This document shows positions 8,896 through 17,042 of a stretch of DNA of 64,000 nt, piece after piece. Origin of the DNA: Kutzneria chonburiensis (GTDB taxonomy: Bacteria; Actinomycetota; Actinomycetes; Mycobacteriales; Pseudonocardiaceae); contig NZ_CP097263.1 of assembly GCF_028622115.1 (NCBI RefSeq), positions 930,001-994,000 of the forward strand, read 5' to 3'. Within the stretch, counting starts at the first letter, position 1; each line of letters begins with the position of its first letter. Both the position numbers and the translations under genes were made by a program. The notes under the pieces are model-generated. The model was not told where the DNA came from. It did not search any database and saw nothing but the letters and a program-made list of their open reading frames with translations.

Positions 8896-10148
8896 ACCGG
8901 TATCACGTGCTCGGCGCGGCCTTCCTGGTGGTCATCGTGGCCTTCCTGACCTTCACGGTCGCGGTCTACGAGAAGGCGTTCACACCGGCCGTGCACGTGA
9001 CCCTCAAGACCGACTCGATCGGCAACCAGCTCACCCCGGGCGCGGACGTGAAGGTGCGGGGCGTGGTGGTGGGGGAGGTGCGGTCCGTCGGCACCGACGG
9101 CGGCGTCGCGTCGCTCGACCTTGCGCTGCAACCGGATCTGGTCGACCAGGTGCCGGCCAACGTGACGGCGCGGCTGCTGCCGAAAACGCTGTTCGGCGAA
9201 CGCTATGTGGCGCTTCAGATTCCCGCTGCCCCGGCCGCGCCGATCGCCGCAGGCGCGGTGATCGGGCAGGACCGGAGCAGCTCGGCCATCGAGATCAGCA
9301 AGGTGCTGGACGACCTGATGCCGGTGTTGCAGGCCGTGCAGCCGCAGAAGCTGGCCGGCACGCTGACCGCGTTGTCGCAGGCCCTGGACGGCCGGGGCAA
9401 GCAGCTCGGGGAAGTCCTGACGCAGGCCGATTCGTACCTCCGGCAGCTCGCGCCGTCGCTGCCGGACCTCAACGCCGACCTGGCCGCGCTGTCGCAGGTC
9501 GCCGACACGTATTCGACGGCCGCGCCGGACTTCCTGACCGCCCTGTCCGAGCTGACCACGACCAGCCGCACCCTGGTCGACCAGCGCAACCAGCTCGACA
9601 CGTTGTATTCCGTGGTCACCACCACGGCAGTCGACCTGAACACCTTCCTCCGGGTCAACCAGAGCAACGTGATCGGGCTCGCCGCCTCGGCCGCGCCGAC
9701 GCTGGCCGTGCTGGCCAAGTACGCGCCGGAGTACCCGTGTGTGCTGGGGCAGTTGGCCGACCAGGTGGCCAATGCCGACTTCACCTTCGGCAAGGGCACC
9801 GACCACCCCGAGATGGGCAAGTTCACGCTGTCGATCACCGCCAGCCGCGGCGCCTACCAGCCGGGCGTGGACACGCCGAAGTACCTGGACACCCGTGGCC
9901 CGCAGTGCTACCAGAAAGCCGGTCCCGGCCACCTGTTCCCGCAGTACCCGCCCGGCGGGCCCATTCAGGACGGGTCCACGCATCCCGGCGCCGGCACCAC
10001 GGTCCAAGCCGCCGGGTCTCCGGCCGAGCAGCAACTGCTCAACCTGCTCGAAGCGCCTCAGCTCGGCGTGATGCCCAAGGACGCCCCCGGCTGGAGCGCG
10101 TTGCTGGTCGGTCCGCTGCTGCGCGGCTCGGAGGTGACGCTGAAGTGA
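8892..10148 (+). CDS. mce4A: Mce4A-like MCE-domain protein
   Basis: 418 aa. N-terminal membrane anchor (about residues 4-26), then the MCE fold (VTLKTDSIGNQLTPGADVKVRG, about 36-110), then a long helical region and a C-terminal part rich in Pro/Gly (QYPPGGPIQDGS). One of six subunits expected to build the periplasm-spanning substrate tunnel. The start is ATG 8892, overlapping yrbE4B by four bases; the frame from 8688 is an upstream extension through yrbE4B. Position in the operon gives the A assignment. Confidence 0.85.
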   Translation: MNRYHVLGAAFLVVIVAFLTFTVAVYEKAFTPAVHVTLKTDSIGNQLTPGADVKVRGVVVGEVRSVGTDGGVASLDLALQPDLVDQVPANVTARLLPKTLFGERYVALQIPAAPAAPIAAGAVIGQDRSSSAIEISKVLDDLMPVLQAVQPQKLAGTLTALSQALDGRGKQLGEVLTQADSYLRQLAPSLPDLNADLAALSQVADTYSTAAPDFLTALSELTTTSRTLVDQRNQLDTLYSVVTTTAVDLNTFLRVNQSNVIGLAASAAPTLAVLAKYAPEYPCVLGQLADQVANADFTFGKGTDHPEMGKFTLSITASRGAYQPGVDTPKYLDTRGPQCYQKAGPGHLFPQYPPGGPIQDGSTHPGAGTTVQAAGSPAEQQLLNLLEAPQLGVMPKDAPGWSALLVGPLLRGSEVTLK

Positions 10149-11179
10149 GATCCACCCTCGGCGCCGGCGTGAAGATCACCATCTTCACGGTGGTCACCGT
10201 GCTGCTCACCGGCATGCTGGCGGCCACGATCGTCAATGCCAGCCTGGGCAACACGGCGACGTACCACGCGATCTTCACCGACGTCAGCGGCCTGAACAAA
10301 GGCGACGACGTCCGGGTGGCCGGTGTCCGAATAGGACAGGTCGACGACATCGCCCTGGTGGACAACAAGAATGCCGACGTGACCTTCGAACTGGCGGCCG
10401 ACCGCAAGCTGCCGGGCGCGACGGCCGCCACCATCAAGTACCGGAACCTGGTGGGGCAGCGGTACATCTCGCTCGGTACCGACGTCGGCGACCCCAATGC
10501 GATCCTTGAGCCTGGCACCACCATCCCGCTCAGCCGCACTCAGCCGGCGCTGAACCTGACCGCCCTGTTCAACGGGTTCAAGCCGCTGTTCCAGGCCCTG
10601 TCGCCCAAGGACGTCAACCAGCTGTCGTACGAGATCATTCAAGTGCTGCAAGGAGAAGGCGGCACGGTCAGCGACCTGCTCGCGCACACTGCGTCCATCA
10701 CCTCGGCCATTGCCGGACGGGACAAGGTGATCGGTCAGGTGATCGACAACCTGACCGCCGTGCTGGCCACGATCAACGGGCGCGGCAGCGAGCTGTCGAG
10801 CCTGATCTCGACCGTGCAGCAGCTGGTCAGCGGTCTGGCCGAGGACCGGCAGCCGATCGCCGACGCGATCACCGCGCTGGACGGCCTGACCGCGACGACC
10901 TCTGATCTGTTGTCGCAGGCCCGACCGTCGTTGAAGGGCGACATCGACGGACTCGGCCAAGTGTCCACTTTGCTCAATCGCGCCGACCCGACGCTGGACG
11001 CGTTCCTCAAGAAGCTGCCCGGCGACCTCCAGGCGTTCACCCGGACCGCCAGCTACGGCGGCTGGTTCAACTACTACCTGTGCCGACTGTCCGGCACGGT
11101 CAGCATCGGCTCGCTGGGCGTGTCGGTGCCGATCGTGCCGTTCCCGGTGTCCCAGATGCCGTCGAGGTGTGGCCCATGA
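10145..11179 (+). CDS. mce4B: Mce4B-like MCE-domain protein
   Basis: 344 aa from GTG 10145 (GTGA overlap with mce4A). Hydrophobic anchor ITIFTVVTVLLTGMLAATIV, then MCE domain YHAIFTDVSGLNKGDDVRVAG with the usual GxxVGQ-type strand (GVRIGQV), then coiled helices with repeated heptad-like Leu/Ile. The C-terminus has two Cys (YYLCRLSG, MPSRCGP) that could form a disulfide. Second Mce subunit of the set. Confidence 0.85.
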   Translation: MRSTLGAGVKITIFTVVTVLLTGMLAATIVNASLGNTATYHAIFTDVSGLNKGDDVRVAGVRIGQVDDIALVDNKNADVTFELAADRKLPGATAATIKYRNLVGQRYISLGTDVGDPNAILEPGTTIPLSRTQPALNLTALFNGFKPLFQALSPKDVNQLSYEIIQVLQGEGGTVSDLLAHTASITSAIAGRDKVIGQVIDNLTAVLATINGRGSELSSLISTVQQLVSGLAEDRQPIADAITALDGLTATTSDLLSQARPSLKGDIDGLGQVSTLLNRADPTLDAFLKKLPGDLQAFTRTASYGGWFNYYLCRLSGTVSIGSLGVSVPIVPFPVSQMPSRCGP

Positions 11180-12186
11180 GGCGGGAAGCGCTGGTCGGAT
11201 TGGTCACGGTGGTGGTGTTGGCGCTCGGCGTGCTGGCCGCGTTCAACGCCGACGACCTGCCGATCATCGGCGGTGGTACGACGTACTCCGCCTACTTCAG
11301 CGAGTCGGCCGGGCTGGTTTCCGGCAACGAGGTCAGCGTGGCCGGGGTGAAGGTCGGCCAGGTGCGGCGGGTCTCGTTGGCCGGCAACAAGGTGCTGGTC
11401 GAGTTCCGGGTCAGCGATGTGTTCGTCGGCGACAAGACGAGCGCGTCGATCCAGATCCGGACCGTGCTGGGCGACAAGTACCTTGCCCTGCAACCGGACG
11501 GGACGCAGGCGCAGGATCCGCGGCAGACCATTCCCAAGTCCCGCACCCTGTCGCCGTTCGACGTTACGGACGCGATCGACCAGCTCGGCAGCACCGTCGG
11601 CCAGATCGACCCGACCCAGCTCGCCGCCAGCTTCCAGGTGATCTCCGATGCGCTCAAGGACACCCCGGAGCCGTTGAAACAGGCGGCGGCCGGCCTGTCG
11701 TCACTGTCCACGACGATCGCCTCCCGTGACAGTCAGATTGCTGGAATGTTGGCCGGCACCAATCAACTGAGCTCGACCGTGGCCTCCCGGGACAGCGAGA
11801 TCGGCAAGCTGCTCGACGACGGCAATCTGCTGCTCAGCGTGGTGCAGCAACGCAAACAGGCCATCGCGCGGCTGCTCACCGGCACCCAGGAGCTGGCCAA
11901 GCAGCTCAGCGGCCTGGTCACCGACAACCAGAACCAGCTGAAGCCGGCGCTGGACCAGCTGGACGAGGTGACCGCGGTGTTGGCCCGCAACCAGGACAAC
12001 CTGAGTCAGGCGCTGGCCTCGCTGGCCCCGTTCGTCCGGGTCTTCAACAACACCATCGGCACCGGCCGCTGGTTCGACGGCTACATCTGCGGCCTGCTGC
12101 CGCCGGCGCAGACCACCGCGGGACTGGAGTTCAATCCCGGCGGCTGCTCGACGCCGCTGGCCGATCCCAGCCTGGGGTCGAAATGA
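11176..12186 (+). CDS. mce4C: Mce4C-like MCE-domain protein
   Basis: 336 aa from ATG 11176, overlapping mce4B as ATGA; the frame from 11080 is a false extension. Anchor helix ALVGLVTVVVLALGVLAAF, MCE domain YSAYFSESAGLVSGNEVSVAG followed by VKVGQVRRV, then a helical region with the near-repeat ASRDSQIAGMLAGTNQLSSTVASRDSEI split over about 30 residues. C-terminal CGLLPPAQ and GGCSTP carry paired Cys. Confidence 0.85.
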   Translation: MRREALVGLVTVVVLALGVLAAFNADDLPIIGGGTTYSAYFSESAGLVSGNEVSVAGVKVGQVRRVSLAGNKVLVEFRVSDVFVGDKTSASIQIRTVLGDKYLALQPDGTQAQDPRQTIPKSRTLSPFDVTDAIDQLGSTVGQIDPTQLAASFQVISDALKDTPEPLKQAAAGLSSLSTTIASRDSQIAGMLAGTNQLSSTVASRDSEIGKLLDDGNLLLSVVQQRKQAIARLLTGTQELAKQLSGLVTDNQNQLKPALDQLDEVTAVLARNQDNLSQALASLAPFVRVFNNTIGTGRWFDGYICGLLPPAQTTAGLEFNPGGCSTPLADPSLGSK

Positions 12187-13412
12187 GGCGCCTCCTGGTC
12201 ATCGGCTGCGTGGCCGCCCTGCTGCTGGCCAGCGCGTTCATCTGGCTGGCCCCGGCTTCCGGCACGATCGTCACCGCCTACTTCGACAAGACCATCGGTC
12301 TCTACGCCGGCTCGGCCGTGCGGGTGCTCGGCGTCAAGGTCGGCACCATCGATTCCGTTACGCCCGAGGGCGGCCAGGTCCGGGTTCAGTTCACTGTGGA
12401 CAGTGATGTGCAGATCCCGGCCGACGTGCACGCCGTGGTCATCGCGCCCAGCTTGGTCAGCGACCGTTACGTGCAGCTCACCCCGGCTTACGATGGCGGC
12501 CCCGAGCTGCCGGCCCATTCCACGTTGACCCGTGACCGCACCGCCAGCCCGGTCGAGCTCGACCAGTTGTTCACCAGTGTCGACCAGCTCAGCCAGGCCC
12601 TCGGCCCGTCCGGTGCCAACAAGAACGGCGCACTGTCCAACGTGGTCGGTGCGGCCGCCGCGAACCTGTCCGGCACCGGCGATTCCCTCAACAACACCCT
12701 CAAGCAGCTGTCGTCCGCCGCCAGCACCCTTGACCATTCCAAGGGCGACCTCTTCGGCACCGTCGACAACCTCAGCAAGATCACGTCCACGTTGGCGTCC
12801 AGCGATCAGCAGGTGCATGACCTCACCGGCCGCCTGGCCGACACCACCGGTTTTCTCGCCGACAACCGGCAGCAACTGGCCGCCGCCGTGTCCTCGCTGG
12901 CGTCCGCGCTGACCAAGGTGCAGGGCTTCGTCACCGACAACAAGGGACTCATCCAGACCAACGTCGACAACCTGGCCGCCATCACCAAGACCCTGGTCGA
13001 CCAGCGCGCCGCCCTCGCCGAGGTGCTCGACGTCGCGCCCACCGCCGCCACCAACTTCGTCAACGCCTACGACGCCAAGTCCGGCTCCATCGCCGTGCGC
13101 GGCAACATCAACGAGCTCACCTATCCGCCCGTGATGATGGTCTGCCAGCTGCTCCAGCGCAGCACCCCCACGCAGATCCCCGCAACCCTGGCCAACCTCT
13201 GCACCCAGATCGCGCCGCTGCTGGACGGCACCCTGCACCTCCCCTCCGCCGCCGAGGCCTTGGCCGCGTTGCAGCAGGGCAAGCTGCCGCCGCTGCCCTT
13301 GCCGCTGTTGGGAGGGGGAAATGAAGCGTTTGTGGGCTGTTGTGCCGGTCATGTTGTTGGCGGGGTGCAGCCTTTACGACACGCCGCTGCCCGGTGGAGC
13401 GGATCTCGGTGA
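12183..13412 (+). CDS. mce4D: Mce4D-like MCE-domain protein with anomalous 3' end
   Basis: 409 aa as read. Signal anchor LLVIGCVAALLLASAFIWLA, MCE domain VTAYFDKTIGLYAGSAVRVLG, then alpha-helical body. Unlike every other junction in the operon, the frame runs 92 bases into mce4E and its last 30 residues are just the out-of-frame reading of the mce4E signal peptide. One additional G in the G-run at 13311-13318 would put TGA 13322-13324 in frame and restore the standard ATGA overlap. So the real product probably ends near codon 380 (sequence error or recent indel). Confidence 0.82.
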   Translation: MRRLLVIGCVAALLLASAFIWLAPASGTIVTAYFDKTIGLYAGSAVRVLGVKVGTIDSVTPEGGQVRVQFTVDSDVQIPADVHAVVIAPSLVSDRYVQLTPAYDGGPELPAHSTLTRDRTASPVELDQLFTSVDQLSQALGPSGANKNGALSNVVGAAAANLSGTGDSLNNTLKQLSSAASTLDHSKGDLFGTVDNLSKITSTLASSDQQVHDLTGRLADTTGFLADNRQQLAAAVSSLASALTKVQGFVTDNKGLIQTNVDNLAAITKTLVDQRAALAEVLDVAPTAATNFVNAYDAKSGSIAVRGNINELTYPPVMMVCQLLQRSTPTQIPATLANLCTQIAPLLDGTLHLPSAAEALAALQQGKLPPLPLPLLGGGNEAFVGCCAGHVVGGVQPLRHAAARWSGSR

Positions 13413-14313
13413 TCACCCCTATCACGTGACCGTGCAGTTCGCGGACGTGCTGGATCTGGTGCCGCAGTCGAGCGTGAAGGTCGACGACGTGCCGGTGGGA
13501 CGGGTGGATCGCATCGACCTGGCGCCGGACAACAAGACGGCGCTGGTGTTCGTTCTCATCAACGGATCCGTGCGGCTGCCGGCCAATTCCGGTGCGCGGG
13601 TGGGGCAGTCGAGCCTGCTGGGCGAGAAGTACGTGGAGCTCACGGCGCCTGCGCAGGCCACCGGTTCGCTCAAGGAAGGCTCTGTGATCACGAAGGACCG
13701 CACGGGGCGCAGTCCAGAGATCGAAGAGGTGCTGGGGGCGCTGTCGTTGCTGCTCAACGGCGGCGACATCGGTCAGGTGCAGAACATCGTGCGAGAGCTG
13801 AACGCGGCCATGACCGGCAACGAGCCGCAGATCCGATCCTTCCTGTCCCAAGTGGACAATCTGGTGCGGGACCTGGACGGGCAGAAGGACAGCATCGTCA
13901 AGGCGATCGACGCGATGAACCGCCTCACCACGAGCTTGGCGGCGCAGCGAGACAACATCGCGACGGCGCTCGACGGGCTCGGGCCGGGGCTGAAGGTCGT
14001 CACGGAGCAGCGGGACGAGCTCACGGGCATGCTCAATGCGCTGGACCACCTGTCGTCGGTGGCGGTCGACACGGTCGACCGGAGTCGGGACGATCTGGTG
14101 GGTGATCTCCAGAAGTTGCAGCCGGTGCTGCAAAAGCTGGCCGAGACGGGCTCGAAGCTGCCGACGGCGCTGGAGTACCTGGCGACGTATCCGTTCAGCG
14201 ACTATGCCGCCGGTGACGTGAAGGGCGACTACTTCAATTCCGACATCCGGTTCAACCTGGACCTGAGCGCGCTGCTGGGACCCCAGTCACCGATCATCGG
14301 GGGTGGGGGATGA
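13321..14313 (+). CDS. mce4E: Mce4E-like MCE-domain lipoprotein
   Basis: 330 aa. ATG 13321 has a strong GGGAGGGGG site. N-terminal lipoprotein signal with lipobox LLAGC (Cys at residue 16), the usual feature of the E subunit (LprN type). MCE domain VTVQFADVLDLVPQSSVKVDD and VPVGRVDRI follow directly. It would be lipid-anchored in the outer leaflet of the plasma membrane. Stop overlaps mce4F as ATGA. Confidence 0.86.
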   Translation: MKRLWAVVPVMLLAGCSLYDTPLPGGADLGDHPYHVTVQFADVLDLVPQSSVKVDDVPVGRVDRIDLAPDNKTALVFVLINGSVRLPANSGARVGQSSLLGEKYVELTAPAQATGSLKEGSVITKDRTGRSPEIEEVLGALSLLLNGGDIGQVQNIVRELNAAMTGNEPQIRSFLSQVDNLVRDLDGQKDSIVKAIDAMNRLTTSLAAQRDNIATALDGLGPGLKVVTEQRDELTGMLNALDHLSSVAVDTVDRSRDDLVGDLQKLQPVLQKLAETGSKLPTALEYLATYPFSDYAAGDVKGDYFNSDIRFNLDLSALLGPQSPIIGGGG

Positions 14314-15470
14314 GGCTGCGCGTGCAACTCGTGATCTTCCTGGTCGTCGCCCTGGTCGGCATCGTCGGGCTCTACCGGTTCCTGCAAACGCCCGGCTACC
14401 AGATCTCCGTGCAGCTGAGCGATTCCGGTGGTGTGTTCCCGAACGCCGAGGTGTCGTACCGGGGCGTGACAGTGGGTCGGGTGAACCAGCTGAAACTGTC
14501 CAGCGCCGGAGTGCAGGCCCTGCTCACGATCGACGCCTCGGCGCCGCGCATTCCGGCCAGTGCCAAGGCAGTGGTGGCGAACCGGTCGGCGGTGGGGGAG
14601 CAGTACATCGACCTGGAGCCGGCGGACGACCAAGGTCCTTACCTGGCCCAGGGATCGGTCATACCGCAGGATCGGACGGCGCTGCCGCCGAGCCCGGACC
14701 AGGTTCTGTCCAATCTGGACGCACTGGTGCGCAGTGTGCCGGCGGACAAGCTCAAGGTCGTGGTGGACGAGCTCGACAAGGCGTTCACCGGCACCGGGCC
14801 CGACCTGCAAAAGCTGTTGGACGCCAGTCACAGCCTGACCGAGGAAGCGGCGAGGAACCTGCCGCAGACCAAATCCCTGCTGAGCGATGGCAAGACGGTG
14901 CTGGGCACGCAGAACCGGGATGCCAACGAGATCACGTCGTTCGCAAAGTCGCTGAACCAGGTGGCGGCGCAGCTCAAGGGCTCGGACGGGGACATCCGGG
15001 CGCTGATCTCCGCCGCGCCGGCGGCGGCCCAGCCGGTGGACGACGTGCTCCGCACATCGGGTCGGAATCTCAGCGTCGTGCTGGCGAACCTGTACACCAC
15101 AACGGCAATCACGTCGAACCGGACGGCCGGTATCGAAGAGCTGCTGGTGGCGTACCCGGTGATCACGGCGTTCACGCCGGGCCTGTCGCCGGACGGCACC
15201 GGACATCTGGGCCTGGTGCTGAACTTCTTCAACCCGTTCCCCTGCACCAAGGGCTACGAGACGACCCAGCAGCGGCCGGCCAACAGCACCGCGCCCAAGG
15301 CGGCGAACGCCCAGGCCTACTGTGCGGAGCCGCCGAACAGCCCGATCGACGTCCGAGGCTCGCAGAATGTGCCGCGCGGCAACGCAACCCGGCTGCCGGG
15401 CGCGCTCGGCACGACCACGACGACGCCGTCGCCGACGAACATGGCCCAGCTGCTGGGACTGCCGGGATGA
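14310..15470 (+). CDS. mce4F: Mce4F-like MCE-domain protein
   Basis: 386 aa. Membrane anchor LVIFLVVALVGIVGLYRFL, MCE domain ISVQLSDSGGVFPNAEVSYRG with VTVGRVNQL, then long helical body. The C-terminal tail from about residue 315 is low in structure, with Thr/Pro-rich GTTTTTPSPTNMAQ; this resembles the disordered tails of mycobacterial MceF proteins. Last of six Mce subunits. Confidence 0.85.
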   Translation: MRLRVQLVIFLVVALVGIVGLYRFLQTPGYQISVQLSDSGGVFPNAEVSYRGVTVGRVNQLKLSSAGVQALLTIDASAPRIPASAKAVVANRSAVGEQYIDLEPADDQGPYLAQGSVIPQDRTALPPSPDQVLSNLDALVRSVPADKLKVVVDELDKAFTGTGPDLQKLLDASHSLTEEAARNLPQTKSLLSDGKTVLGTQNRDANEITSFAKSLNQVAAQLKGSDGDIRALISAAPAAAQPVDDVLRTSGRNLSVVLANLYTTTAITSNRTAGIEELLVAYPVITAFTPGLSPDGTGHLGLVLNFFNPFPCTKGYETTQQRPANSTAPKAANAQAYCAEPPNSPIDVRGSQNVPRGNATRLPGALGTTTTTPSPTNMAQLLGLPG

Positions 15471-15949
15471 GCCGCGTGCTGGCGGTGCTCGCGCTGCTCG
15501 CGGTGTTGGGCACCGGCTGGGCCGGCTGGACCTGCTGGCAGTCCGCGCATTCCGACGACGTGACCTACGGCCAGACCCGCGATCTGGTGCTGACCACGGC
15601 CTCGGACCAGATCAAGACGTTGAACACGGTCGACTACCGCAAGGCCGAGGAAGACCTCACGCGGTGGCAGCGGGTCACGACCGGCAACCTGCTGACCCAG
15701 CTCACCAATCAGCACGACAGCGACGTGAATTCGACCAAGGCGCAGAAAACCGTGTCCACGGCCAAGGTCGTCGACGCGGCAGTGGACACAGTGGACACTC
15801 GCGCCGGCACGGCGACCGTGCTCGTGGCGATTGAGGTGACGATCACCCAGGCCGATGGGCCGCCGTCGGTGCGGAAGAGCCGGGTCGACGCGGTGCTGTC
15901 ACGCACCGAGGACGGCTGGAAGACCGGCACCGTGCAGGTGATCGAATGA
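15467..15949 (+). CDS. mas4A: Mce-associated membrane protein A
   Basis: 160 aa from ATG 15467 (ATGA overlap with mce4F); the frame from 14303 is a false extension. One N-terminal helix (VLAVLALLAVLGTGWAGWTCW) and an exported NTF2-like domain (residues 40-160) of the Mce-associated-protein (Mas/Mam) type. In mycobacteria two such genes close the mce4 operon (Rv3493c, Rv3492c) and are needed for stability of the importer. Same position here. Confidence 0.78.
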   Translation: MSRVLAVLALLAVLGTGWAGWTCWQSAHSDDVTYGQTRDLVLTTASDQIKTLNTVDYRKAEEDLTRWQRVTTGNLLTQLTNQHDSDVNSTKAQKTVSTAKVVDAAVDTVDTRAGTATVLVAIEVTITQADGPPSVRKSRVDAVLSRTEDGWKTGTVQVIE

Positions 15950-16419
15950 GGGCGTCGATCCTGGTCATCGTGCTTGCCCTCGCGGCGACGGTCTGGTTCC
16001 TGGTCGACCGGCAACCGACGGCGGCCAACACCGCGCTGGTCGACACCGGCACCACGAATCAGGTGAAGGCGCAGGTCCGGACGGCGATCGAGAACTCGTT
16101 CTCCTACGACTACACCGACACCGCCCGCACCGAGAAGGCCGCCAGAAACGTGCTGGTCGGGGACGCGATGCGGCAGTACGAGCAGCTGTTCGAGCAGGTC
16201 CGCACCCAGGCCGCCGCGCAGAAGCTGGTGCTGGTCAGCACCGTCCGGGCGATCGCGGTCCGGGAGCTCCACGACGACGACGCGACGCTGCTGGTGTTCG
16301 TGGACCAGCAGGCCGTACGAACCGGAGACAACGGCAACACCTCCACATCGGCCCAGCTCAGAGTGGTCGCGCACCGCTCGGGCGACACCTGGCGGGTCAC
16401 CGGCCTCACCGTGCTCTGA
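15946..16419 (+). CDS. mas4B: Mce-associated membrane protein B
   Basis: 157 aa, ATGA overlap with the preceding gene. N-terminal helix (residues 3-19) and an exported alpha+beta domain of the same general Mas fold as its neighbour (SFSYDYTDTARTEKAARNVL, ending SGDTWRVTGLTVL). Last gene of the mce operon; the next gene begins 53 bases later with its own promoter region. Confidence 0.76.
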   Translation: MRASILVIVLALAATVWFLVDRQPTAANTALVDTGTTNQVKAQVRTAIENSFSYDYTDTARTEKAARNVLVGDAMRQYEQLFEQVRTQAAAQKLVLVSTVRAIAVRELHDDDATLLVFVDQQAVRTGDNGNTSTSAQLRVVAHRSGDTWRVTGLTVL

Positions 16420-16435
16420 GGTTGACAGCACTCCT

Positions 16436-16463
16436 ATAGTCGGATCCGAATAGTCGGATCCGA
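16436..16463. promoter_or_regulatory. tandem palindromic operator of the PadR gene
   Basis: Two exact adjacent copies of the 14-mer ATAGTCGGATCCGA, each holding the perfect palindrome TCGGATCCGA. A TATAGT -10-like hexamer (16435-16440) overlaps the first copy, and the PadR ribosome binding site begins at the end of the second. This layout suggests autorepression. Confidence 0.65.
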
Positions 16464-16472
16464 GGAGTGAAC

Positions 16473-17042
16473 GTGGCCAGGAGAAGCCGCAACACGCTGG
16501 CGCTGGCGGTGCTGGGCCTGCTCATGGAGCAGCCGTCCCACCCGTACGAGATGGCCCAGCGCCTGCGGGAACGCAACAAGGGGACCAGCTTCAAGGTCAC
16601 CACGGGCTCGCTGTACGACGTGGTCGAGGGCCTCGAGCGGGACGGGTGGATCCGCGCGGTGGAGATCGTCCGCGACGGCAACCGGCCCGAGCGCACCGTC
16701 TACGAGCACACCGAGCTGGGGCTGACCGGGTTCCAGCAGTGGATCGACGAGCTGATCCGGGTGCCGGTCAACGAGTTCCCGAAGTTCGTCGCCGCGGTCA
16801 GCTACGTCGGCGTGCTCGGCCAGGACGGCGCGGTCGAAGCGCTGACCGAGCGGGCCGACCGGCTGACCGAGTCGATCGAGCAGACGGATCAGCTGCTGGC
16901 CGCGGTGGCCGCGCCGCGGCTGTTCATGATCGAGGTCGAGTACGCGCAGGCGATGCGGCACGCGGAAGTGAACTGGTTGCGGCACACCGCGGCCGAGATG
17001 ACCGCCGGCGCGATCACGTGGCCGAAACCGGGGGAGTACTGA
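16473..17042 (+). CDS. PadR-family transcriptional regulator
   Basis: 189 aa from GTG 16473, five bases after GAGGAG; an in-frame GTG at 16467 lies inside that site. N-terminal winged helix (LALAVLGLLMEQPSHPYEMAQRL, GSLYDVVEGLERDGWI) and a C-terminal dimerisation helix region typical of PadR-s1 proteins. Co-transcribed with the monooxygenase: stop and start overlap as TGATG. It probably represses itself and the enzyme until an aromatic or antibiotic ligand appears; the ligand is unknown. Confidence 0.83.
   Translation: MARRSRNTLALAVLGLLMEQPSHPYEMAQRLRERNKGTSFKVTTGSLYDVVEGLERDGWIRAVEIVRDGNRPERTVYEHTELGLTGFQQWIDELIRVPVNEFPKFVAAVSYVGVLGQDGAVEALTERADRLTESIEQTDQLLAAVAAPRLFMIEVEYAQAMRHAEVNWLRHTAAEMTAGAITWPKPGEY

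Noticed and set aside
16422-16440. TTGACA and TATAGT as a -35/-10 pair
   Set aside because: Only seven bases apart, far from the usual 16-18; TATAGT may still be a -10 on its own.
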